A DNA stretch of 64,000 nucleotides from Trissonchulus latispiculum (Eukaryota; Nematoda; Enoplea; Enoplida; Ironidae), in the NCBI GenBank assembly GCA_030248195.1, contig JASAND010015579.1, positions 1-64,000 of the forward strand, in the 5' to 3' direction. Below, piece by piece: positions 48,931-59,810 of this stretch (position 1 is its first letter; the number at the start of each line of letters is the position of its first letter). Under the pieces are notes generated by a model that did not search any database, was not told the DNA's origin, and was given only the letters and a program-made list of their open reading frames with translations. Position numbers and translations under genes: made by a program.

Positions 48931-49503
48931 GGGCCGATGTTATCAAACTAGGGTTTCCTAAAACCCGGGTTTCGAAGTTTTTGGGGTTAACCCTGAAATT
49001 TTGGGGTTGGGTTAACCCTGGGGCTAACCCAATGTTATCAAACAATTTTGGGGTTGGATTTCATAAACCCAATTTTATTGGGGTTAACCCTGAGTTAACC
49101 CTGAATTAACCCTGAAATCGAGAATAGTTAACCCAGAATTAACCCCAAAAATAACTGTGCTGTCTTGTCTATATTTTTGGAACTAATAGACGAGACAGTC
49201 CCACGAGCGAAACCCATAAATTACATAGAATAAAACCCGGGTTTCAGGCTCAACCCTCCTCATCGAGCAGGGTTGAGATTTAGCCACATTAACCCAAATT
49301 TAACCCAAGTTTTTAAACCCGGGTTTCATGATAACATTGGGTCTCCACTTTACCCCAATTTAACCCAAAACCCAGTTATGAAACCTGGGTTTCAAAAACC
49401 CAGTTCTAACCCAACTTTGATTCCATCGGGTTTGGGTTGAAAACCCATTTTTAACCTAGGTTTAGCTCGAAACCCGGGTTTGGGCCTTTGATAACATCGG
49501 CCC
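48931..49503. mobile_element. PIF/Harbinger-like MITE, aacccgggtt-rich
   Basis: TIRs GGGCCGATGTTATCAAA and TTTGATAACATCGGCCC. The 3-bp TSD CAG lies at 48928-48930 and 49504-49506. The interior is gggttaaccc and aacccgggttt motifs. A decayed relative begins at 48280 (tggccaatgttataaa) with no certain right end. Confidence 0.85.
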
Positions 49504-49798
49504 CAGAGCGTCTCGCGGAATATTGTTTCTATTGTACTGTAGAGCCCTTCAAAGGTGACCTCGACATGTAAACATAGGAAATGAAAAAGTAAGGTTAAAA
49601 AGTTAGTGGCAGAAAAATTTTTCGTTGTATGCAAGATACAGCGCTACCTTTTTGTTCTTCTTGGACATATGTGCAAATAACTCTTCTCGTAGAATTCTGT
49701 TGAGTGTCGTGTATTTTTGGCTGCTTTTCAAAGTCAAAATGTTGTAAAATTGGTGCTTTTTGTACCACAAAAAGCGAAACATTTTAGCCTCTCCTGCA

Positions 49799-50598
49799 TA
49801 GGGTTGTGCCGTTAAGTGATTTACCCGGGCCCGGGCCGGGCCTACTTCATCGACCGTGACCGTGACCCGGGCCCGGCCAGGAGGCCCGAGGCCCGATACG
49901 AGGCCCGAGCCCGTTACAAGGCCCGGGTTCGATTCTCGGCGCTGGGGCCCGATCCGTTACAAAGCCCGGGCCGTCAGATTCAAGCCTAGACATGCCATTT
50001 TCGGTAGAATTTTACGTCACTTAATATTGTACTGTCTTATTAGGTGAAAACCCACCACTTTAAGACAATATAACATACCTACTTATTCTTCTGAACCTTT
50101 GGGTAGCGCTGCGAGAGCCTATCTCAGAATGCTAACTAGCCAATTACATTCATATTAATCAATGAGACCCAATCAGTCCACTATACCTGTTCAACTATTA
50201 AATCTACCATTCCCTGCAGTTCATTGCCGAATCTGTTAATATTTTTAACACTTACCAGAACCAAATCAGGTCCTTAGGCAAAATTTGTTTATGAAATGTC
50301 TGATTTCTTGTTGGTTATATCACAAAACATCCTGAGACGACATCGCATACGCAAAGGCCATAATAAATTCAACACTGCCAAACATAGGGACAAAATAAAA
50401 ATCCGTTTTAGAAGGCCCAACATCAGCCGGGCCTGACCGGGCCCGGGCCGGCCCGGGAGGCCCGGTGGTCATGAATCGGGCCGGGCCGAAGCGTCCGGCC
50501 GGGCCCGGGCCGGGCCTCTCTCATAAAAAGAGACCCGGGGCCGTGACCGTGACCGGCCCGGGGCCCGAGGCCCGATACAAGGTCCCGGCACAACTCTA
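49799..50598. repeat. GC-rich inverted repeat, GTTGTGCC family, 800 bp
   Basis: It starts TAGGGTTGTGCC and ends GGCACAACTCTA, with cccgggcccgggccgggcc stretches inside each end (49826-49990 and 50425-50580). The flanks tcctgca and ccctgca could be an imperfect 7-bp duplication. The AT-rich centre 50000-50400 shows no gene. Confidence 0.65.
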
Positions 50599-50599
50599 C

Positions 50600-51451
50600 C
50601 CTGCACCATTAGCAAAAGCTACAGAAATCGCATACACAGAATTTTTATGACATTAGCTGCAAATTTCTACCATTTAGTGCTCTCAAAAAACTTGCCACAA
50701 AATGTGCTAATTTTGCCAAACATCATCATTTTTCACTATTTTCACGTTCTTTTAATAATTTCTCATTCGTTACCCACTCGAAAGTCACCAAAATTGGCAC
50801 ATAAAACTCTCAATGCCTGCCGAACATTATGGTAAAGGTGTATGCTTCAAGATAGAACTTTTCTGTCATGTCGGCTCCTTTGATCTCTTATAAGGTCACA
50901 AAAGTCAATTTTTGAAATTTCCAAAATATAGACAAATTGTGTAATTTTTGAAATTTCGAAAATATAGACAAATTGGGTATCATTCGATAGCTACTGATGA
51001 GCTGAACACTTTTCTAATAGAACTATGCGTCTAAAATGTAGTTTCTGAAAGTTAGAGCAAGTTAAAGTTTGAAGGCACAGTTAGCGCTCAGTTCACAATT
51101 GAATAATGTACTGTGAACGGCTTAGTGGCTATGTCGGAGTCGTTTTAGTATTTAAAATATTAGCCAACCCACAGAATTAATTTGCCATATTAGTTGACCC
51201 AAATTTCGCTGCCGTTCCGTCTCAACCTGTCCAAGGAGGGCAAATCACAGTAATTTTCAAGTTTTCCAACCTTATAGCTGAACATCTCTGCCACAGTTTG
51301 ATTTCGAACTCTAATGTTTTGACTTTTTTTGAGAACATAATGTACCTATATTGTGTGTGAAAATTAGCGAACTCCATGGCTATCGATTTTGACCCAAAGC
51401 GACCCTCCCCTTAAATCGGTTTATAACATCGGCTCCTGGTCAGGCCTTCTG
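50600..51451. other. Intergenic, no gene recognised
   Basis: AT-rich sequence without coding character. It ends in ttataacatcggctc|ctg (51421-51438), a Harbinger-family right terminus whose left partner is uncertain. Confidence 0.35.
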
Positions 51452-51579
51452 GGGCCAATGTTATCAACATCTAAACCCGGGTTACGTCGCTAACCTGAGT
51501 TAACATGGCTATCTTTAGCACATGGAGTTAACCCGGGTTTGTGACTAAACCTGGGTATACACGTGGATAACATCGACCC
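51452..51579. mobile_element. Short Harbinger-like MITE, 128 bp
   Basis: The ends GGGCCAATGTTATC and GATAACATCGACCC are inverted, flanked by CTG and TTG (one mismatch in the expected 3-bp duplication). Inside are aacccgggtt motifs. Confidence 0.7.
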
Positions 51580-52503
51580 TTGAACAATTTTCCTTTTCCA
51601 ATAGTCTGGGTGAGTTTCTGGCATTCCAGTCCTAACAAACATCAAATTTCAGAGAAAGTCGGGCAGCAGCTCCAAAGAGACTACTCTGCTGTGTTAAAGC
51701 TAGTGTTTGAGAACGGTCGGCCAAACATTGTGAAGCATTGATCACTAACAAGTGCTTTTAATTAGATTTCAGATCAGTGGAAGTGAAATTGTAATTGAAG
51801 ACCGGAACTAATAGGACCACAATCAGCTGATTAATAGGTCGTATTTCGTATACCTTTCGCACTCGCACAGTTTGTCTTACATCAGCAAGATATAGGAAAG
51901 TCTATTTTAGCTAATTTCCTATGGAGACCACTCGCTGGCGACAGTAGTTTTGGTTGTCCCAAAAACAGTTCATGCAACTTCGGCCTGGTAGCTGTTCTGA
52001 AACACTAGTTGGAGTGGAGCCCTAAATGCTGCTATGTTGCTGCACAGATAGAGCTGTCCTGTTCTTGGACATAGGCAGGAGCTCCACAGAAATAAATTCT
52101 CCCTGGAGAAGAGCGCTCACAACCCCCATTGACTCTCCTGTTTCGGACTAAAGCTTGGACTTAGTGACTGCGGGATTTTCATTGATTATTCTATCAGAAA
52201 TTTAAAATTTATTGGAAGTCAGTATATAAGTCAGATTTCGTTAAACTAGACATGCCCATTTAGTGCTATTCCAGTGGTTTAATCAATGAACTCTTAATCG
52301 ATCAGCAGCTACCTTTATGAGTCTAGTAAAACATAGTTATAAATTTGAACTTCAGAACTCATCTGGACGGAACAGTTTCTTTCTAGTTACCAACCATAAA
52401 TTTAAGTATCAGTTACTAGCTAGGTGGTAACTGGTTACCATAGCACTAACACCCATCATACGATTAGTTTGGCAGACTGGGGTAAACCTTAGTCCTTAAC
52501 CAT

Positions 52504-53808
52504 ATGATCTTTTATCCGGCTACAGCAATGACTTCTTTGCCCCTTTTTGCTGCCTATATTACAGTGCTTATAAGCTTGTTCCATGTGGTTAGCTCACAAC
52601 CTAACACAAACGCCACTGGTCCGGGTCCGGCTTTTGGAAATCGAAGTCAGGAATTGGTAAATTCGAATTTGGCGAATTTAACAGGACCTGACGAAATGGC
52701 ATTTGTGCATCCAAATGACACTTCTTCGACAGCGAACTATGAAATTCGGAAAAATCCAGATGCGAATTTTACGAAATTCGAAGGCCAGAATTTCTTCAAC
52801 TTAACCGACAACAACCCATTTCTAGAAGCTTCAAACTACAGTTTATCTAATTCTACAAACTACAAAGATAGTAAGGAATTTAGGCCAACGGACAATAGCA
52901 CCCCAGGTGTTACAGGTTCGGAAATTTTCGAAGGAACATCCTACAAGTACAATTACAACCAGTCAGCCTTAGAAATGGAACATACAAAAGCGGCGTATGA
53001 AGCCGTAACTACAGCTACCGCAGGAAATTACAACTACAGAAATGGTTATACAAGTCGTAGCTACAAGAACTACAACAATGGCTACTACACTAGTGGCGAC
53101 TACAAGTACTATTTCAACTATCCAGATACTACAAATAGTCCCGATAGAAGTAAGATGAACTATCACGTCACTAATCATAACTATAATAATGGCTACTACA
53201 CGAGTGGGAACTACAAGAATTACTACAACTACCCCTACACCACAAATAGTCCCGATAAAAGCAAAGGTAACTACTACGTCACTAATCGTAAGTACAATAA
53301 TGGTTACTACACAAGTGGGAACTACAAGTACTACTTTAACTACCAAGACACTACTAAGAGTTCCGATAGAAATAGGATCAACTACTACGTGACTAAACGT
53401 AACTACAATAATGGCTACTACACCACTAGTGACTACAAGCATTACTATAACTACAAAACAAACAGCTACGGCAAAAGCAACTACAAATATGGTACAACTA
53501 GTAGCAACATACGAGTTATCGGCAAAATCGATTCAACAGACAAATTGTATTATCCCCGTACTCCGCCCCCAATGGCTTGGACCTCCGACATCTATTGGAA
53601 TACCAATGGTGGAGAATTTCATACTGCTTCTACTGAAGGAGAATACCAGAATTCAGATTCGAAAACCTGGAAAACCGAAATGGATAACCAACAACGGATG
53701 ATACTAAATCCGTATCCACCTAGTCCATTTAATTCTGGAACTTTGCCAAGTTCAACTCTGTTTCTTGTACTTGGATTTACTATTTCACAATTTTTAGTAA
53801 ATAGGTAA
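52504..53808 (+). CDS. Unidentified secreted Tyr/Asn-rich repeat protein, probably GPI-anchored, 434 aa
   Basis: I do not recognise a family. An N-terminal hydrophobic segment (about 10-28, then HVVSSQ) looks like a signal peptide; either M1 or M9 (52528) could be the start. Residues 33-170 are Asn/Ser/Thr-rich with many N-glycosylation sequons. Residues 190-319 hold 37-residue repeats opening YNNGYYTSG-YK-Y-NY and closing NYYVTN. The C-terminus is a hydrophobic stretch (about 415-432) preceded by small residues, the usual form of a GPI-attachment signal. A polyadenylation signal follows at 53970. It may be an extracellular-matrix, cuticle, mucus or adhesive protein; that is inference from composition. 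No intron is needed in the frame. Confidence 0.78.
   Translation: MIFYPATAMTSLPLFAAYITVLISLFHVVSSQPNTNATGPGPAFGNRSQELVNSNLANLTGPDEMAFVHPNDTSSTANYEIRKNPDANFTKFEGQNFFNLTDNNPFLEASNYSLSNSTNYKDSKEFRPTDNSTPGVTGSEIFEGTSYKYNYNQSALEMEHTKAAYEAVTTATAGNYNYRNGYTSRSYKNYNNGYYTSGDYKYYFNYPDTTNSPDRSKMNYHVTNHNYNNGYYTSGNYKNYYNYPYTTNSPDKSKGNYYVTNRKYNNGYYTSGNYKYYFNYQDTTKSSDRNRINYYVTKRNYNNGYYTTSDYKHYYNYKTNSYGKSNYKYGTTSSNIRVIGKIDSTDKLYYPRTPPPMAWTSDIYWNTNGGEFHTASTEGEYQNSDSKTWKTEMDNQQRMILNPYPPSPFNSGTLPSSTLFLVLGFTISQFLVNR
53071..53460 (+). repeat. 111-bp in-frame tandem repeat (3.5 units)
   Basis: Units begin at 53071, 53182, 53293 and 53404 (the last partial). Exact 111-bp spacing keeps the frame and encodes the 37-residue YNNGYYTSG repeats. 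Confidence 0.92.
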
Positions 53809-53969
53809 TTAGGTCAGTGTGTACCTGAATATTCAATGGCAGACTGAAATAATTTAGTTTTCAGAGATTCATAGTCCTTTGCGAACTAATTTTTGTACGG
53901 TCAAGTAAATGTTGCACACATGGTTAGTAGCTGTCATAGGTTTAATATAATATTTTGTAATCTCTTACA

Positions 53970-53975
53970 AATAAA
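53970..53975 (+). terminator. Polyadenylation signal AATAAA
   Basis: Canonical hexamer about 160 bp after the stop codon of the Tyr/Asn-rich gene. Confidence 0.6.
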
Positions 53976-53989
53976 ATGAATAACCATTC

Positions 53990-55168
53990 TTCCCAACTTA
54001 ATCTTTTCTATAGCTATCTACGTGTGTGAATCTAATCGCCAAGTCTACAACTTTGAACTGTGTCAAATCCGATGGATGGGTTCGATGTCTGACAAATTTG
54101 TAATTCTTCCTCTGTGTACCAACAAAATTAACAATTTCCCCACCTTATGCACACAAAGCATGCTATAAATAAGGCACTAAGCTTAATTAGTTAAAGATAT
54201 TGATACCATCCCGACCAGAGAAGTAAAAAGTCAATTGTGGATCCAATTTCACTGGTATCCTGCCAACTTCCTCGTTCTGTTGAAAACGAACACCACCAAA
54301 ATGCTTCCCCTACAAGGTTCACAACTTCACAGTTCGCAAAAACTGAGAATAAGTCGCGTGATTATTATTTTTTGTCCGTTACTGGGAATCACTGGAAATG
54401 TTTCACTCACTTTTATAAAAAGAGTTTGAAGAAATTACAGGATTTTTTGCAGATTCTTGCAAAAACGCTGCTGTGCGACAATTCATTAGCGGTGTTTTGT
54501 GCACTTTCCACAAATGTAACTGTCACAAATGTATTCCGGGGCACTGATATAAATTTTTTAGAAATTTAATCTTGATTCCCTTAGTGCCATATTTTCACTT
54601 GGGGGCTGGATATGTAAATTGTCAAAGAAATTTTAGGAAGTGTTGGATGAGTGTAGTCATACATGTCGATTCAGCCATTGCCAGAATCAGATTCAGAATA
54701 TATTACTTAAGCTTAAACAAGGACAATCAGAATAAAAAATTTGAATAAGTCTAGAAAATTAGATTACTGCGTTCAAGTCTTAAAATAAATTTAGTTAAAT
54801 GCGTGAAAGTATATATTAAGCTGGAAAAAACTCGTTAATTCCGTTATTTTATTAAGTCAGTTAGTCAATTAACATTGCAAATAATTCTGCAAACTTCATT
54901 AAAATTTATTAAAATTTATTAAAATCTCTACTGATAGTAAACTTAACGGTGGCCATACGACTGATAGACTGTTAGCTCTAGATTATCAGTCAAAAGCTAA
55001 CACTGTTGAAGTATATGCAACAAACACTGTTAGATTTACTGTTATAACACTGTTAATTATTAGTTAACAGTGAGTTAACAGTGTTAGACTTCATGCAACA
55101 GAAACCACTGTTAAACTGATAGACTGTTAGACTGTTAGACTGATAAAACTTTTATGCAACAGGGCCCA
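53990..55168. other. Intergenic; contains a gactgttag-rich MITE-like block
   Basis: 54945-55168 is filled with agactgttag and gttaacagtg motifs in both orientations and ends tgcaacagggccc, resembling the motif-filled GGGCC MITEs, but no clean duplication was found. The rest shows no gene. Confidence 0.4.
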
Positions 55169-55172
55169 GGGG

Positions 55173-55568
55173 GTACCACTTACAATTGTTCAGCATGTGT
55201 TTATATGCGATTGAACTAAGACGCATCTGATTGACTAATCGCTTACCTCATGTCAAAATTACGTGTATAAGTAGACCCCACCCCGAGATCTCAGGGGGGG
55301 GTCCCGCATAGCGTTGTTAAGCGTGTGCTTATATGCGATTGAACTGAAATGTATTTGATTGGCTACTTAGCTACCGTAATCCTCATCAGTGCATTTCAGT
55401 TCGACTGCATATAAACACACGCTTAACAACGCTAAGTGGGGCTTCCCCTGAAATCTCGGGGGCGTCCACTTATACACATAATTTTAACATGAGGTAAGCG
55501 ATTAGTCAATCAGATGAGTCTTAGTTCAATCGCATATAAACACATGCTGAACAATGGTAAGTGGGACC
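55173..55568. repeat. Palindromic repeat, about 190-bp arms
   Basis: gtaccacttacaattgttcagcatgtg at the left is inverted at the right as cacatgctgaacaatggtaagtgggac. Arms share gattgactaatcgcttacctcatg and g/c runs. Confidence 0.75.
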
Positions 55569-56276
55569 CCCCCCCGAGATTTCAGCCTTAATGTGCCGAG
55601 CATCTCGCAGACCATTTCCATTAGAAAGGGCTAAGCTTCCCACTCTTGGTATTATATACTCTTGCTACTGGTAAGGTTTAGCCAAAATGATTAAAGAATA
55701 GCAAATTGTAGGGTCAGAAAATACTTACTGATCCGGTTACAGACAGCAATTTTCTATGTCAAGGGCTCTGGGTTTATTGACTAAACATTATTTATGTTCA
55801 TTCAACGAAAACAGAATTTCATCTTTTTAACAGTTTTTTCTGTTCTCCTCATCTTTGACTGTACGATTCAGCAACGAGTCATGTATACTCTTGAACGGGC
55901 GAACGACCCTTATCCCTGAAACTTTTCTTGTCCAGAATCTGAACTCTTGAACGGGCGAACGACCCTTGTCCCTGAAACTTTTCTTGTCCAGAATCTGAAT
56001 CAAGATGACATAAAGACTGTAATTTGAGATTCTTGTAATGGGTTGACATTTTTTCCTGAAGAAAAGGTATCAATCAAAACACCTACATTTTTGCACATTT
56101 AAATATTCCTACAGTTGCTGTTTCAAGTTTCAAGGTTTCAAGTGAAACTAATGATATTCTGGTTGTAGCAGGAAATTCCTTCTTGAGATTCTACAGTTAA
56201 ACCTGTAACTTCCTCGAACTTCGATGGACAGTGTATCTGACATGCTCCTATGTGCACCTTTATTGAAGCATTCTAT

Positions 56277-56355
56277 CAAGAGTGCATAATTGCACCATAT
56301 ATTAGAAGATATAATATATGTATCTTCTTATATATAGTGCAATTATGCACTCTTG
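56277..56355. mobile_element. Minimal 79-bp member of the 7-bp-TSD MITE family
   Basis: TIRs CAAGAGTGCATAATTGCAC and GTGCAATTATGCACTCTTG. The perfect 7-bp TSD ATTCTAT lies at 56270-56276 and 56356-56362. Almost the whole element is one hairpin. Confidence 0.88.
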
Positions 56356-56439
56356 ATTCTATGGAATATACAGAGTAATATATGAGAGATGTCACTGCAG
56401 CACCACCGACCCTAAAACTGGGCCTAAAACCGACCCTAA

Positions 56440-56510
56440 AAAAACAAAGAATGGGATCGAACCCACAACCTTTGGCTGAAGACTCACAGAATGACAGTTA
56501 TATGGATCTT
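56440..56510 (-). repeat. tRNA-like fragment
   Basis: The minus strand reads gtgggttcgatcccattc, a good B box, preceded by a degenerate anticodon-like region. No acceptor stem closes. It is likely a SINE or tRNA relic. Confidence 0.35.
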
Positions 56511-56828
56511 TGGACAAGAAAATAATTTTTAAAACTTTTAGAGTCATAGGATAGCATAGCTCGGAAAGGTACATATGGGAACCTTATAGCAAGGTCAGTT
56601 TTCAAGGTACAAGTACTATTATTGGGGACAACTGCAAGCAAAAATCTTTGAATTGTTAGTACAAGGAATTTTTGTAGATTTTTACAAGAAAACGATTTCA
56701 CACTTAGACCAACGAAACACGTTTTAAAATTTGAAATTTTAAACTTTTGAAAATTTTTAAAAATTCTAAAAAATAAATTCAAAAGCTGTAAAGTGTTGAG
56801 GGTAACCAATACTCTAATTTGATAACAC

Positions 56829-57219
56829 CATGAGTACATAATAACTAAAAGTGTAAAAAGCGTCCCACTCTATTAGTCTGCAGACATCATCTGCACAATA
56901 ACGGCCTACCACCCCCACAACTGAGTACCTGGTGACCCCCCACAACTGAGTACCAGGTACACAATTGTGTACCAGCACTCGCTTGTATGCTTACATGTTG
57001 AAGCTCAAAAGTGGCCAGCTGCTGATAGAATGTTTTTGGCTTCAACATGTAAACATACAAACTAGTGCTGGTACACAATTTTGTACCTGGTACTTAGTTG
57101 TGGGGGGTCACCAGGTACTCAGTTGTGGGGGTGGTAGGCCGTTATTGTGCAGATGATGTATGCAGCCTAATAACTAAGAGTGGGACGCTTGTCACACTCT
57201 TAGTTATTATGTACTCTTG
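56829..57219. mobile_element. 7-bp-TSD MITE
   Basis: The ends CATGAGTACATAATAACT and AGTTATTATGTACTCTTG are inverted. The perfect 7-bp TSD ATAACAC lies at 56822-56828 and 57220-57226. The 391-bp body is palindromic. Confidence 0.9.
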
Positions 57220-57229
57220 ATAACACTAA

Positions 57230-57935
57230 GCTCAAATACTTAATCACTTAACTTAAACATACGATTTATTTACAACAAGAAAACACAAGTCGATCAAATC
57301 TTTATAAAAAACATTAAGGTTGCGTTTTATACGCAACAAAAGCTTTAAAATTTGTTTGCTAGTCACAAGCCCCTGAAAGCGTCCTTTGGACAAGCCTTCC
57401 TCCTGCGTGACAGACAATATAAGAAAATGTAACAGAATATATAATCCAACGTGTTCAATATATAATCCAAGCATACATGTGCTTGGGGGGATGTGGGGGG
57501 ATTCACCCCCCCCAGACCTGGACCTCACCCCCACAGAGGGCTCCCTCACCCACCCAGAATCCGGATGTTTCCGGTTTTATTGACAAGGCCTGGGGCCTCC
57601 GGCTCACCCCCCCCCCAGAACTTTCCCTCCTGCACATATCTGAATCCAAGTTCTATGGTCTTCTCCTTTTTGTTCTGTCTTAGATTGTCATCAGATGGTT
57701 TGCAAGAATGGCAATAACCCCTGTCTGCAAGGGAATGTCACATTAGTGGTAATTAGAAAAATGAAAAAGCTTCAGAACACGCCACTCAAAGTAGATATCC
57801 AATTGATTCTCCACTTGGGTTTTTCATCCAGGCTAACAGGGAAATAAAACGTAATCGGTAATCCCATCTACTTAATATTCTATATTTTGCTTTGTACTAG
57901 ATCTCATTTTCCCGATCTGATTTTTTAAATTTCTA
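57230..57935. other. Region upstream of the receptor gene
   Basis: 57480-57620 is a C-run stretch. Nothing else is identifiable; it probably includes the receptor's promoter. Confidence 0.3.
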
Positions 57936-58868
57936 ATGTCTCTGGAACAGATTTTGATCAATTCCTGCTACATTCTAATCTCAATTCCTGCCGTTGTGTT
58001 TGGTTTGATTGTGTCAGTGACAATAGTTCTGACAAAACGTTTGCGTCAACGCAAAGAGTTGATCCTAATCGCAGCACAATGTTTGGCCGATACCCTAAAC
58101 GGTTTGGGCTTTTTGCTCTCAGGAGCAACTCGGCTCTATCTTACCCTTACCAACCGATCGGGCGATGTGGTATCGCCATGGTACTGTATGCTGGAACCGT
58201 ATACTGTACTACTGTTGGTGGGCTGCCAGTCTGTGGCAATATTCGATCTTGTGGTCAGTATCGATCGATTGATTGCCGTTTCCTGGGTTCATGTTTATCT
58301 GGAACTGGGTCTACAGTACGCCTATACAGTATCGATCTGCTGCTACGGCGCCGTGGCTGCTTCGGTTACTGTAGCCGCGGGGCTTTCCTACCATCTACCG
58401 GGTAACGTCAGTCGCTTGTGTTTGAGTGTTTGGGCCACACCCGTACAGTACAATGTCAGTTATCAGATGTTTATTACTGTAGCTGAAGTCGTCAGTATTG
58501 GGATCTACGCTTTGGTGGTTCTAGGGTTTCGGAAACGGAAGAAAGAAGCCCATACAGGGATGCAGGGAACGGCTGAGCAACGACAGATGAGGATTACTAA
58601 AACGATTGCTATGGTTGCTGGCTGTAGTATAGTATTGTACGTAATTCCATGGTTGACACAAATAGTGTTAGCCGATGTCAATGTATCGATTATTGGTGTG
58701 GCTGTGTTGAAACGCAGCCTGTGGGTTGTGACGGCATTCAACAGTACCATGAACATTGTGATATACTTTTTCCGGCTGCAAGATGTGCAACAGAGTTTTC
58801 TAAAATTTACTGGAATTGGAAAGACTTCGACTTGGATACAACAGTCGTCTGTAGCACCAACAGCTTAG
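57936..58868 (+). CDS. 7-TM G-protein-coupled receptor, rhodopsin-like, orphan, 310 aa
   Basis: Seven hydrophobic segments lie at about 10-33, 42-66, 85-115, 128-150, 172-198, 221-246 and 252-278. Class A landmarks are present in altered form: LAD at 50-52 in TM2; C84 before TM3 with C162 in loop 2 as a likely disulfide pair; SIDRLIAV at TM3's end (D110-R111-L112 in place of DRY); P238 in TM6; and N269-x3-N-x3-Y277 in TM7 in place of NPxxY. N73 and N157 are extracellular sequons. Loop 3 is basic (RKRKKEAH). The overall style recalls nematode Srsx-type chemoreceptors and other short lineage-expanded invertebrate receptors, but I cannot name a ligand or orthologue. It is a single exon, with AATAAA at 58907. 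Confidence 0.85.
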   Translation: MSLEQILINSCYILISIPAVVFGLIVSVTIVLTKRLRQRKELILIAAQCLADTLNGLGFLLSGATRLYLTLTNRSGDVVSPWYCMLEPYTVLLLVGCQSVAIFDLVVSIDRLIAVSWVHVYLELGLQYAYTVSICCYGAVAASVTVAAGLSYHLPGNVSRLCLSVWATPVQYNVSYQMFITVAEVVSIGIYALVVLGFRKRKKEAHTGMQGTAEQRQMRITKTIAMVAGCSIVLYVIPWLTQIVLADVNVSIIGVAVLKRSLWVVTAFNSTMNIVIYFFRLQDVQQSFLKFTGIGKTSTWIQQSSVAPTA

Positions 58869-58906
58869 TCTGAATATAATGTAATAGAAATGCTTTATGT
58901 ATGAAT

Positions 58907-58912
58907 AATAAA
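58907..58912 (+). terminator. Polyadenylation signal AATAAA
   Basis: The hexamer lies about 40 bp after the receptor stop codon; another lies near 58949. Confidence 0.6.
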
Positions 58913-59439
58913 CATTAAGAACTGTTATAGTGGTGTTGTAATGTACAATAAAATCCATTCAACTGTTTAATATCTGCATAAGTTTGTAAATAAACGTATC
59001 AGATTATGGGTAAATAATACGCACGTATCGCACTAGTCAGTAAATAGCGGTGAATTTCGTTTGATTAATCAATACGTAAATAAGCATAATGAATATACTT
59101 GACTAACTGGCACGCTTGACAGACTACAGACCAAGAGTACATAATACATAAGAGTATAACAAGCGTCATATTCTATGTATTATCATCTCGCTACATCCTC
59201 TGCACGCTATTGGCTTACCCCCCCATAAATCAGATCCCCCTCATCAAAGCGAATTTGAACGCTATGCTTGCACGCTAAAGCTCAAAAACACAACTAGTCA
59301 GTTGGTTCAAAGTGCGTCTGTTGCGTGTAAACATAGCGGGCGAATTTCTTTGTCAATTTACGGGGGGGGGTCAGCCGATAGCGCGCATCGGATGTAGCGA
59401 GCTGATAATACATAGCATATGACGCTTGCATACTCTTAT

Positions 59440-59796
59440 CAAGAGTACATAATACATAAGAGTGTGACAAGCGTCACACTCTATGTAAAAATCTAGTACG
59501 CAACCGTATATCACGCTGCTGCAATATTCCATTTATCGGGACTCTCCCCGCAAATGTGACCTATCACTTTTCAATGTCGAATGATAGGTCACATTTGCGG
59601 GGGGGGTCCCAATAAATGGAATATTGCAGCATCGAGTGAACATACGCAATTGCGTACTAGGTACTGATTTGCGGGGGGGGGGTCCACTAGGTACGCAATT
59701 GCGGGGGGGGTGGGCCGTTAGCGCGCAGAGCATGACTCTCGAGTTGATTACATAGAGTGTGACGCTTGTCACACTCTTATGTATTATGTACTCTTG
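59440..59796. mobile_element. 7-bp-TSD MITE nested in the 59132 element
   Basis: The ends CAAGAGTACATAATACATAAG and CTTATGTATTATGTACTCTTG are inverted. The perfect 7-bp TSD CTCTTAT lies at 59433-59439 and 59797-59803, and is itself part of the older element's terminal repeat. Confidence 0.9.
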
Positions 59797-59810
59797 CTCT
59801 TATGTATTAT

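Noticed and set aside
52969..53442. 157-codon minus-strand frame over the Tyr/Asn-rich repeats
   Set aside because: Val/Ile-rich shadow produced by reading the TAC/AAC-rich repeats backwards.
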